From Prunus persica (lineage: Eukaryota > Streptophyta > Magnoliopsida > Rosales > Rosaceae): a DNA stretch of 64,000 bases. The notes beneath the pieces are model-generated. The model was given only the letters and a program-made list of their open reading frames with translations. It did not search any database and was not told the DNA's origin. Below are positions 24,696 through 35,821 of the stretch, in pieces; the first letter of the stretch is position 1; every line of letters starts with the position of its first letter. Where the stretch lies: the NCBI RefSeq assembly GCF_000346465.2, contig NC_034015.1:17407510-17471509 (forward strand), written 5' to 3'. Made by a program: the position numbers and the translations under genes.

Positions 24696-25094
24696 GAGCT
24701 TCCATTGAGGGATCCCTCAAATAAGCTTATTTGAGGGACACCTCTTGTAGGCCTCACTACGGATTGTATTTCACTAATCCAAACCGTCTATTTTGTAGAT
24801 ATTCATTCAAAGATCATCTCTACAAAAAATCACTTGAATCCGATATCATGCGACCACTCAATTGAGTTATTGAAATTTTAGTACTTTTCTTAAAGCACCG
24901 TGTTCATTGATTTTGTAAGACACAATTGGATGTTGAAACGGTTTCCGATTTGTCTAATTTTTTGTAAGGATGATCTATGAATGAATACCTAAAAAATAGA
25001 TGGTTTGGATTATTGGGAAAAGAATTGTAGGGTACTCTAAAGGGCGTCCCTCAAATAAAATTATTTGAGGGATCCCTCAATAGAAGGGGACTGT
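24691..25094. mobile_element. MITE copy A with GAGGGATCCCTC-containing ends, about 404 bp
   Basis: The left end ACAG....CTTCCATTGAGGGATCCC and the right end (minus strand) ACAG....CTTCTATTGAGGGATCCC are inverted repeats. Each end also contains a small palindrome (TGAGGGATCCCTCA). TA flanks fit a 2-bp TA target duplication as in Tc1/mariner, but the TA-repeat surroundings make this uncertain. There is no coding capacity. A shorter relative in opposite orientation lies at 34541-34788. Confidence 0.75.
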
Positions 25095-25645
25095 ATATTA
25101 TATATATATATATATAACAAGTCTATGATTTCTTTAATTTTTGATAAAACAAGTCTATGGTTTCAAAGAGTCAGTATTCTAGTCATCACTTATGACTAGG
25201 TCTTACATGCGAAGACGGCATATAAGCCAAAAATAACATATGCATCTATACGTATATGTGAATTGATGTTTGCATGACTCTACATTTCCTGCTATAAGAA
25301 GCATAGAATTCCCATGCTTCTTAAGTTCAAAACTGACATGTGTTTGCTCCTAAGTATATTGGCTGTTATAGTGAAATGATTCAAAATTTAAAGGTTCCTA
25401 ACATCCACACGATATGGAGTGTTAGGATTGTGTGCTTCGATAAAAATCATGGATGAGGAAGTGATTAGGATCACTGAGGTTTTTTGAAATAAAACCACAC
25501 ACTTAGATGAGTGGCCTTATCTCATCTAAGATATTAGACCTAAATGGATAATTTGGTGAATATCATTATGTAAATTAGTGTCCTGAAATGACATGAAACC
25601 CCTAAGGTGTTTCTTTGCTTCTGCAATCTCTAAACAAGATACTTA

Positions 25646-25966
25646 GAGCATCCACAATGATGCTTTCTATTTCTTAGCTAAAATTTAGCTAAAAATATAA
25701 GAAAGCTATTTTAGGAGCTCTCTAAAAAATTTCAACTCCAACCATACTCCATAATTTGGAGAGTCATAAATGCTATAACTCTTTTTTGATTGGTCAATCT
25801 CTATTAAAAAATAAAAAATAAAATAATTAGTATTAAATAAAGGTTTGAAATACTCATTAAATAAAGCATCATTAAATTATAGGGAGTCATTAGGAGTTCT
25901 TTCTCTCTCCTCAGATTTAGGAGCTCCTAGAGGACGTTGTTGGAGTTGCGCCCATTGTGGATGCTC
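25646..25966. mobile_element. PIF/Harbinger-like MITE, 321 bp
   Basis: Perfect 14-base terminal inverted repeats, GAGCATCCACAATG and CATTGTGGATGCTC, are flanked by TTA at 25643-25645 and 25967-25969. The interior is AT-rich and non-coding. An inner inverted similarity (GGAGCTCTC near the left and TAGGAGCTCCTAG near the right) extends the hairpin. Confidence 0.85.
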
Positions 25967-26943
25967 TTAGGTATAAAAAAAATGTCAGTGACAATCCACA
26001 AAAGAAATATTAATATCAATAAAAATATTTGACTTAGACAAAGGAAGAAAAAAACCCAAAAGAAAAATAATGTTTATTATGCAAGCAAACAGCACCAGTG
26101 ACAATGGCAGGAAAAAAACAAATGAAGAAAAACTGTTTATTGGTAGAGTATGCATCCAAAACGACTGATTCATCTTTTTAAGTAATTGCAAAATATTTCC
26201 CCCACCCATCTAGAGACAAATTGACATGAATGCTATTTGTTATATTTATATAAATTATTTCTTTAAAAATTGTATACATAATAATTTGCATGGGTCCAAT
26301 ATTGATGATTTGAAGCTATACGATGTCTTTATGTGCAATTGGTTTTGTAAGAGCTGATTAGCTTTGGATGATTTGGACACCATGTCCTTGGTCTTTGGTT
26401 TGCATTAGATTCTTTTGAGAATGGAAGTTATAATTAGTATATTTGTAAGACATATAAAACAAATCATCCTATCATAATAATAAGACGAGTTTCTACCGAA
26501 TTACTTCCGGACGAGCCCTTCAATATTGGGGGTTTTAAGCAAAAACGATAATCAAATTTACATATTTATGTACAAAACCAACTTTTTATTTGCACCCAAC
26601 TTCTTTCTCATTACACCCAATATGTATATATAAATACATTTTGCCCTTATTTATTTGTCCACCACAACAAATATCTGAGGCAATTCACATGTTATCAATT
26701 GGGGAGAGGGAGAGAAACGATGGCGAAAATTGAGAAACAATGGCGAAAATTTACGAAAATAGTTAAAATAAGCTATGATTAAGATAGCCTAAGAAAACCG
26801 AATAATAGTGAAAAATAAGACAAAATGCTCCCTTCAAATTATGACATGTTCCTGTAATAAGATAATTAAAAAAAAGTGAGTATTATAACATTTTACTTCA
26901 AATTTTCATAGACACATATATACATGAAGTTTAATTGATCAAA

Positions 26944-26945
<2 letters not shown>

Positions 26946-26977
<32 letters not shown>
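26946..26977. repeat. (TA)n microsatellite
   Basis: A pure AT dinucleotide run in intergenic DNA, likely polymorphic. Confidence 0.9.
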
Positions 26978-26979
<2 letters not shown>

Positions 26980-29416
26980 TCAAATATAATCTTATAGAGA
27001 TGACTCGGATCTTATTCTAGGGCGGAGGTGGGCTCCAACCCAATGTAATGTTTTTGAAGTGCAACAATTTGGTGTTAATTCATCCCACTAAATGGAAATT
27101 AGCCCACTCAATCCCTGCACGAATAGGTCCGTTACATCCGAACAACTCCTTATATAAAGTCACTCAGCCACTCATACATAAATATATGAAAATAATAATA
27201 ATTATAGCAAGTTTTGAAAAAAATTTCCCCTAGATCTTATTAGTTACTTTCTTAGCTCCACTTGATGCACTTTTTCTTTTGTTCAATTGATGCACGCATC
27301 TTAGGTTTTCTCTCGTTTATCAAGCACGACACGAAATGAAAGTGTATTCATTTGGAATTATGCTTCAAAGTCACGTGAATTACTTTGAGATCATGGCCTT
27401 GCAGGTGATTTGCAAAAAGGCCTATGCAAAAACAAAGTCTCATGTAAGGAAGATCACATGATTCAACAAATTATCCACACGATACTGGGAGGAAGGAGCC
27501 AAATACAGCCGCAAGTACAGAGAGTAAAGACACGAAGGATGTTGAAGGTGACATATACACGCATGTTGATGAGTGTGGTTTCACCTGAGGTGGCAGATTG
27601 CTGGCTATCTCTTTGATTTAACCAAAGAATATGTAGGTAGCTAGGCGCATTTATTTCAGAGTGTAAAAGAAAAGAAAGAGCTACTTGGAAAAGAAAAACT
27701 GCCCACCAGAAAATATAAATGTAAACCATTAACCTCAAGTTATTTTATTAAGAGGGAAAATATATTATCACTCGATCACAGTTTGATACTGTTGAGATTG
27801 TGTAGCTCGATACAAATTATAAATGTAAAATTAGTTGTGATTTCACGTTGAAAAAATACCGTAATGATCTAAAGTTAAAAAATAAATTGTTTATCACTAA
27901 TCACATCGATAAAATTTCACATCTTTATAAGTCGCTTTAGACCTCATTTCACCCAAAATATTGAATTGCGTGGTTAAGTTGATGAAAATGGTCACTATTC
28001 ACGTGATCTTATCATGTTATTAATTACTCGTACTGAAAGTTGCATACCTTCATAAATGTGAGAGATGTAAGGTAAGAAATTAAAGCTTTCATAGATAGAT
28101 ATACACTATCGCTGGCCCGCATGTTAATTTGAGATTTCTAAATTATTCATGTGGTAGTTGAAGTGCTTATGACTGTACTCTATTTGTTCTCTGCAAGGGG
28201 GGTTGTGGCAATTTCTAGCTCAATGACTACAAAGATATTTTATGCCTTGTTTTAATGACTTTGCCTGTGGTCCGTCCTGTCCAAACGAATGAAAAAAATA
28301 AAACAAGCATCTAACTCAGCATTGCCTGAATTATTTAGTGAAAAACAACCCATCCCATGAATCTCTTTTCTTGATTTCCCAATCTTTAGTGGTAGATGAC
28401 TGATTTCCTTTTTTTAAGTACTGACTTGAGTCAGAATTCATCTCCAATCTTGTAAGGGATGGGATAAAATCTGATGCACCGGGAAGAAAATTTTACCTAA
28501 TTATTTGTCTGGTTGGAAAGTTTGTACTTTGCTTGTTAAATTGCACAGGCTTTGGAACAAGTCAGGGAATTTGAAACCCCAACAAAAGACACACCATATC
28601 TAAAAGAAAAGTGTTTTCTATTTGTGATATAATGTTCCTACCTACCTGATTAGATAACTTTATCAGCAAAATTTACACCGAGATATCTCAGTTGTGGAGG
28701 CAACTAATTCTCCATCACTTGCACCAGAAGAAAAGTTATTGCAGTCCTTGCACTCACAGATCAGATGAGAAAAATAGGCATCTCCGCAGAAGGAGAAGAA
28801 TTTACATGTCAGGAGAATGGCTTTATGCTTATTTGAAAATCTAGGAGCAATTGGTATCTGAGTTAAAGTGGAAATCTGGATAAGTAGCTTTACGTTATCC
28901 TTGTAAATAGTTATTAACATCTTTTACTCTCTGCAGACAAATTCTGGCATTGGATCCCAATATGCTGGAGAAAAAAGTACCTCTGATCACTAGTAACTCA
29001 GGATTCAAAATACATTTCTTCTTTCAGTGTCTTTACTTCTTCAATTCACCAAAAGAGAAACGTTTCTAATTCTTCAATGGAATCTGTTTTTGCAGATAGA
29101 GCCTTGATGTCAAGCAGGGCCCTCCACCTCTAGGCTGAGGCTAGAGGTTAAATGCCTTGCCACGCCACCATTAACCAACCAAAAGCACAATTGTCCTTGC
29201 CAGTACAAAAGAGTAAATGTGGTGCTGTGAAAGTAGGGGTAGCTGTGCAATAAAAACTATCATAAAATCAAAAAATTTATACATCAACTCACAGTGTTGA
29301 GCATGAAACTACTGGAGCAGCCTGGTAACCAACAATACAGATGAAAAAAGGGTACAAAATTTGTATGATCAGTAAAAGAACTTTACTCATTTGGTAATTT
29401 ACAGACACATCACAGA

Positions 29417-30998
29417 TCACAGATCCCTTCTGCATAGTGGGCATGAACCATGCCGCAGGAGCCACTTATCTATACAAGGTAGATGAAACATGTGATGGCA
29501 GTGGGGCAAACTTCTAACTGTCTCTCCAAGCTGAAAGTCCTGATAATGTAAAAATTCATAATTTCAATCCGTAAGTTTCAAATTTAACAGCAACCCTAAG
29601 AGCCTGTGAGAGAAGAAAACAAACGAAGAAAACAATATGGCTTTAAGATCTTAACCTGAAGGCAAACTGAACAAGAGACTTTCTCCCCAGAAGCATCCAC
29701 ATTATTGTTGCTAGTAATAATGATCTTTGGGATCTTTTCAACTGAATCTCCAGGCAACCCTTTGGACCCACCAGTGTCAAAGATATTGGGGATCTCATCA
29801 AAGCTTGATTCAACTGCACCCATCTGGTTAAACACAAGGAAATGAACAATAAATTAGTAAGCACATAAATTAGCACTTGGAGTTGATTCTCACATAAGAA
29901 CTAGCATCTAGGTATGGAAATTACCTGACTTTGCACTGCACTTAACATGGCTGGACCGATCCGCTCACGGACTAGTCTACCACTTAGGAGACTTGCAATG
30001 ACATCAATCTGCATAGTTTAGGAGAAAACATGAATTAGGCACTCATAATGGCATTTGCTAATTGCAACTCTATTAAAGCTTGAAGAAACATTTGCAGTGA
30101 CCACCTAGCCCTATAAATAATCTCACCAAATAAAGAAGACACCCAATTCCGGACTCATCTGATTGCCAAAGAATAAGGGAAGATTCAAACACTTCGATAG
30201 AGAAAACAGCTCCTGATATTGCTCCAACAGCAGCCCCTCTTACAAATCCACTCTCAGTCTCTTGGCCTATCAAAGCTCCAGTCATAGCTCCTAACATGGT
30301 GCCCACTGCACACAAAAATGTCATTTCCATTAGTGAGAATGTTAAGATAAAACACGTCTTAATTACCAAAACGCTCTCTGTTCCAGGGATCCAGACATAT
30401 TTGGATGAATGTAAAAGGACAATAATTCACAAAAAAAACCCTTGTCTATAAGTGAAAGCTTTTACTTTAATTAGAGCTAGATTTTAACAAATCAATGGCA
30501 TATCAGCCCATGCATCATGCTCCCAAATGAAATTCAATTCTGTTAACAAAATCTACAAATTCCAATGCATGAAATTGAATTCCTTTCCTCTGTCAGAGTA
30601 ACAGAAAACAATTTGATCTTGGTTGCAGATATCAATGATTCAAGAGCCAAATCCAATTAATTGCAGTACCGACGTCAAAAAGACAGAAACAGATCAAGAG
30701 GCAACACCCATGTAAGCATTAACAAAGAAAGATAAAAACTTTCATCAAAGACAACAATGAACAAACAGAACCCAATAACATAAAACAAAAACAAAAGGCT
30801 GAGAATGGACCGTCGAAAGGAAAATGAGACAGAGAAAAACGAACCTAATGCAAAGAAGAAGGTGAAGATCGCAGAGAAAATGTTCCCAAGAATCGCAGAG
30901 ACCGCAAAGTTGCAAAATTCCTTGATCCTCTCAAAGAAATTCCCAAATGAAAACGAAGAAGATGAAGAAAACCGAGATGGGTGTGCAATAAAATCCAT
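29417..30998 (-). CDS. NEP1-interacting protein-like RING-H2 E3 ligase, 235 aa
   Basis: Minus-strand exons 30845-30998, 30127-30305, 29925-30008, 29656-29823 and 29417-29539 join in frame (708 nt). The N-terminus has a hydrophobic segment ([19 protein letters not shown]). A glycine-rich membrane-inserting region follows ([19 protein letters not shown], then [13 protein letters not shown]). The C-terminus is a RING-H2 finger: [18 protein letters not shown], then [14 protein letters not shown] and CPLC, with all eight zinc ligands. This layout and length match Arabidopsis NIP1/NIP2 (At4g35840/At2g17730). NIP1 recruits the plastid RNA polymerase RpoTmp to thylakoid membranes, and these proteins are also ATL-type ubiquitin ligases. 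The protein ends within four residues of the last Cys pair. Confidence 0.92.
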
Positions 30999-31363
30999 TG
31001 TTGGGTCAGAAACTGTTGGGTTTATAAAAGCCTTTGTAGCTGGATGTTGTTGATCTTAAAGCAATGAAATTTAAACCCTTTAAAGAGGTCACCAATATCT
31101 GCGTGTATATATAAAAGAAGGGATAGGTATGCTTAGTCCTTAAGAGAAGAGATAGAAGACGGGAAAACCACATCAACCAACTCGCATTTAAAGCTTTTTT
31201 TTCTCTTTGACATACAACTCTCTCCCTCTGTCGCTTTCTCTCTTTCTCTCTCTATCTAAAAAGCCCTGTTTTCTTCCATTAGAGCTATATTTGCTCGTGG
31301 ATGAAAGAAAATATAGGCCTTTACCTTTGTAGAAAAAGATTAGTAATTTTGGCTACAAATACA

Positions 31364-31364
<1 letters not shown>

Positions 31365-31404
<40 letters not shown>
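31365..31404. repeat. GT/GA compound microsatellite
   Basis: A short (GT)n run passes directly into a (GA)n run, upstream of the RING gene. Non-coding. Confidence 0.85.
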
Positions 31405-31408
<4 letters not shown>

Positions 31409-33413
31409 AAATAGAAACCCATGACTAAGAAGCTTCTGCTTTGACAATCGAGCGTCCTTGTTCAGGCTATTAATCGTCCACAAAACCCGTCACTGCAAAA
31501 TTAAATTTTTATTTTCCATCACCCATTTTTCAACAATGAGAGAGAGAGAGAGAGTCAAGGGTGTGGGGTTGGTTTTGTGAGCTTTTGAGCCCAATTGATT
31601 GGCCACCGCTGCCCACAAGTAGTTACTACGAAGCTTGGAAGATTTTCCTTTTTTCCAGAGCAGGCGAAGGCAATGAAAATATCTGCAATTTTTTTTTTCT
31701 TTCTTTGTTTTTGGGTTGGTTTGGTTATTGGTTTTTGCTTGAAATGGTATGTTCTTGCTTCTGCCACCTCAACATAGAAAAGCCATTACAATGGCGGATT
31801 AATTACGCCTCAACAAAGATGACCAAATACAAACAGATTGCTAAGTTTTAACTTAATTTTATAATAATTGTCCAACCAAAAATAAGAACGTGGCAAAATT
31901 AAACTGAATTTTAAATTAAGGAGCGAAAATAGCTAGTTATTGAGAGGGGGAGCTTAATAAGTTCGTTACATATTATTATCCGATTTTATGTGAGAGAAAG
32001 GAGTGTTGTTTTGTGGTAGGTGTGTTAGGTGGGTGACGCATGTTTTATTTTGTAATGCTTGTATGAGTTAATTCAACCGAGCTCGTCCGAATTCAATTTA
32101 AAAAATTTCGTATGTATGAAAAGATTAGATGGAATATCTAGGGTTGGGATGGGCTCAAATTCGAGATGAAATTTAACTAACATCTTTGACAATTTTGTTG
32201 CTGATTGAGTTTGGATTATTTGAATCCAATCGAGCTTAACGGAGATTTAGACGTGTATAAGATTGGACTATCCTTGCTCATTAGCCAAACTTGAATTTCT
32301 AAACTACTAGGAACATTCTATGTTGAATTATGACTTTCTTGTAATCAAATCAAGGATGACTATATAGTCTGTACAAAACGCCTCATTTGAAAACATGATG
32401 CTGCTTCTAACGCGGTTGGAAAAAGTATAAAACGGCTTAAGGCGAGTGCTTCCTGGAAAAGTATCACCCACCATCCACCCCTTTTAGGCTGCTAGCTTAT
32501 AAGCTCCGCTTGCTTTTTCTGACTACTTATTATATAGTATAAGATTTAATTCTATTTAAAAGACTGTCATGTACATCTAGACATATGTAAACATGCAATG
32601 ATTCTCATGAAAAGAAAAAAGAAAAAAGAAAAAAACATTTCGTATCTAGTGTATGTACCCTTTTTATTTCTCACTTAACTTAATGAGTGAAACGAGTGAG
32701 AAAGAGAAAGTGTCGTTACATATACGTTTTCATCTCGTTTTCGTGTCAACATACACGCCTTTCAAATTTAACCTCACCAAAATGAAAAATGGATTTTTTA
32801 AGTCATGGAAATATTGAGGAAGTTGGAGTGGCTATTTTTTAAGTCAAATTAAAGTTCTTGATGATATGATGAGAGACCAAGAGAGTTCTGGAATATGTAA
32901 GTAAGTATATGTTTACCTTCATCTAAGGGAACATGTATTACGCATATAATTAAGATATGTGTGTCATCATCAATTTCAAATTGGCAATATCATTTAGAAG
33001 TTGATGTCAACAAAGTTTGAAAGCACTTGAACCTTTAGCTAGCTAGAACTTTCTTTTCTTCTTTGTGTTTACTGTACATTGCCTTCACCACACGCTAGCT
33101 GCTTCCAAGTCCATATAATATATGCATTACTCTCTCTCCTTCTGGAAAGAAAAATATATCCAGATTTTGAGATATAATTATGCATTCTAATCAAGTCTAG
33201 GCTGTTCTTAATTATCTAATCAGTGGGATCATCATATGTCATGCATATATTATGTATATGTCAAATACCCTCTGACGTTTTCTTTCTTTCTTTACTCTGG
33301 TGGTTAGGCTAAACAATGGCCCATATCATGTTATGATCAATAAAAAATTTCTTACTCAAATTTTTAATTAATTGTATTGCAATCAGAGAAAACCTACCAG
33401 ATCTTACTACTTA

Positions 33414-34298
33414 GAGCACTTCTAGTCATTTGCTATGGCAAAGGGCAAGGGCTGTTACTATTCACATGAATAGTGACAGCCCTTGCAAAGGCTTGTGGGG
33501 TTTCCACCCATTGTCATGGCAACTACTATTCATATGAGATATGAGAAGAGGAATTTGTATAAAGTTTTAGTGTGGGAAGTGAAGAATATGACTAAGTATT
33601 TATTTTTTAAAAATTTGAAATTTTTAGTATTTTTTAAGATTTTTTTTTTATTTTTTTGTTGTTGCTAACATCAGCAAACCCATGCAACAGCCCAGACTAT
33701 TTTCACCTTTGGCCTGGCCTGGTTTGCTGGGACCCATCTACTGCCCGGGCAGCTTAGGCCCCTTAGAATGCCAACCTGCGATTTGGGCTCCCTCTTGCCC
33801 TAACAAAGGCAACCGCTGGAGTTGCAGGTTGGCATTCTAGAAGGCCTAAGCTGTCCGGGCAGCAGCTGGGTCTTAGCAAATCGGGCCAGTCCAAAGGCAA
33901 AAATAGCATGGGTTGTTGCATGGGTTTGCTGACGTTAGCAACGAAAAAATTTATAATTAAAAAAAAACTAAAAATTCCAGAATTTTTTTAAAATAAATAC
34001 TTAGTCATATTCTTCACTTCCCACTCCAAAACTCTATATTTGACGTGGGAAGTGAAGAATACGACTAAGTATTTATTTAAAAAAAATTCTAGAATTTTTA
34101 GCATTTTTAAAAATTTTTCGTTGCTGACATTATCGTTGACGTCAACAAACCCAGACAATAGCCCAGGTTGTTTTTAACTTTGGGCCAGCCCAGGCTTATG
34201 GAGCTCGCCAGCTGCCCAGGCTGTTGAAGCCCGCTGGAACATCAAACTGGGGCTGGGTCCCTTGTTGCCCGGGCTGAGGAGCACTACTGGAAGTGCTC
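33414..34298. mobile_element. Composite three-armed MITE, 885 bp, TTA target duplication
   Basis: The ends GAGCACTTCTAG and (minus strand) GAGCACTTCCAG are inverted repeats flanked by TTA at 33411-33413 and 34299-34301, as in PIF/Harbinger. Inside are three related arms of about 210-225 bp. Arm 1 (about 33571-33790) is followed by its inverted copy, arm 2 (about 33805-34030), and then by arm 3 (about 34040-34250) in arm 1 orientation. Shared landmarks are GGGAAGTGAAGAATA, GACTAAGTATTTATT and GCAAACCCATGCAACA. Arms 1 and 2 can fold into a hairpin of over 200 bp. There is no coding capacity. Confidence 0.8.
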
Positions 34299-34540
34299 TT
34301 AAAGTCCAACTGGGCATTTTATTTTCTCGAATTTTTTTAATAAAAGTATATTTTCTTTTGAGAGGGGCGATAATAACAATTAATTTAATTTTATGACAAG
34401 TTCATGCTCTCTTTCCAACTCCAAACAATGTCCTATTGAAAGATGATCCTAAACACTAATGCCTAAAACATTATGTGGTCCCTTTTCCATTTTCAACAAA
34501 CCCATATATATCCTAATATTTCTTCTTCATTTTCAACCCC

Positions 34541-34788
34541 TTTCTATTGAGGGATTTCTCAAATAATTTTATTTGAGAGACATGGAGCTTCAAGAAAGTA
34601 CTAAAATTTCAATAACTCAATTGAATGGTCAAATGATATCGGATTCAAGTGATTTTTTGTAAAGATGATATTTGAATGAGTATCTACAAAATAGACGGTT
34701 CGAATTTGTGAAACACAATATGGAGTGAGCCCTACAAGAGTGTCTCTCAAATAAGCTAATTTGAAAGAGATCCCTCAATAAAAACTCT
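34541..34788. mobile_element. MITE copy B, inverted and shorter relative of 24691-25094
   Basis: The ends carry CTATTGAGGGA at left and TCCCTCAATA at right, with TTATTTGAGAGA and CTCAAATAA just inside. The interior (for example GTACTAAAATTTCAATAACT and GATATCGGATTCAAGTGA) is the reverse complement of the left half of copy A; the other half is missing, so this is an internally deleted copy. Confidence 0.78.
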
Positions 34789-35821
34789 TTATATATATTG
34801 TGTTCCAGCTTTAGAGATATAGTGATGGTTAAGGCCCTTGAGGGCAGTTTTTCTAGTTGTAAAAATCAGGTAAACCACCACAAGGTTTTGCTAATTCCAA
34901 AAACAGCATCAACATCCAGTGGCCTCTGATATTTCAGCAATTCACATATGGCCACAGATACCCGAGCATCCACCCATAATCATGATATGAAATATCTGGT
35001 GGTGGTGATGTCTACCAGTGAAGTTTGTTCTTCGGTTACTAAATTTGTATTTTTGGATAGAGAGAAATCGTGTGGGCAAGAAAAGTTGCCAAATGCTTTT
35101 GTAGAAGGTACCTAGGCTCATAACTAGAAAGACGTCGAAATTTTTATTAAAGATAAAAAAGTTTTTTCAAAAAGCAGTTGGAACTATTTTGTTCATAAAA
35201 CGCTTTTTACGATCTAAAAATACTTTTAAATTATTCTGTCAAACACTGTCAGAGACATTTCTAACTGTTTTTAATCATTTCATTAGCAATCTCAAACACG
35301 CCCTGAGTGACACAGAGTAAGGTTTAAGGTTGAAGTTTCAAACATTTTCACATGTGCTATAGGAATTCTCCAACATTTAGTGGGGATTCTATTCTATAGC
35401 AAAATTAAGATCAAAAAAGAAAAAAAGAAAAGAACCCAAAATGGTCTAAAAATAGCAAAAGGCAAGAAATAGAAAATTCATGAAAAGCCACACGCCCAGC
35501 CCAAGAAGGCCCACGCTTGGCCTTAACAGAAGAGAAGATACCCAACAAACAGGCCAATACCAAATCAGATAAAAAAGCGCAGGAATTATTAAAGTAGGCG
35601 CGCTCTCACCTAATTGTTGTTCACTAAGATCAGGATATTCATCGGACCAAGAAAACGCACGACAATAAATACTCCATATAACGTGTAGTCCTCCTCCTCT
35701 TCCTTCTTCACTTCCACCTTCTCACTCTTTCAAAATCTTCCACGTCATTTCGAATTAAATCAAAACCCTAAAACTAACTGGATCGATCCGATTAGCTGAA
35801 AGCTTGGATCAGTATATCGCT

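Larger units (their letters stand above)
24443..29416. other. Repeat-rich intergenic region
   Basis: The first 150 bases are the leader of the receptor kinase with (GA)n at 24544-24569. MITE-like elements follow at 24691-25094 and 25646-25966, with (TA)n tracts at 24653-24691, 25097-25115 and 26946-26977. From 26 to 29.4 kb the DNA is AT-rich. Short frames near 27410 (+) and 28663 (-) show no family signature. The right end is the 3' flank of the RING gene. Confidence 0.6.
30999..35821. other. Divergent intergenic region between the RING gene and aconitase
   Basis: The left end is the RING gene promoter, with a TATATATA core on the minus strand near 31110 and GA/GT tracts at about 31365-31404 and 31540-31554. 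The middle is AT-rich. An 885-bp composite MITE occupies 33414-34298 and a MITE B copy 34541-34788. The right end is the aconitase promoter and leader, including AAACCCTAAA (a telo-box) near 35763. Confidence 0.6.

Noticed and set aside
27410..27616. Small plus-strand frame in the 24-29 kb gap
   Set aside because: No motif, no splice partner, and AT-rich surroundings.
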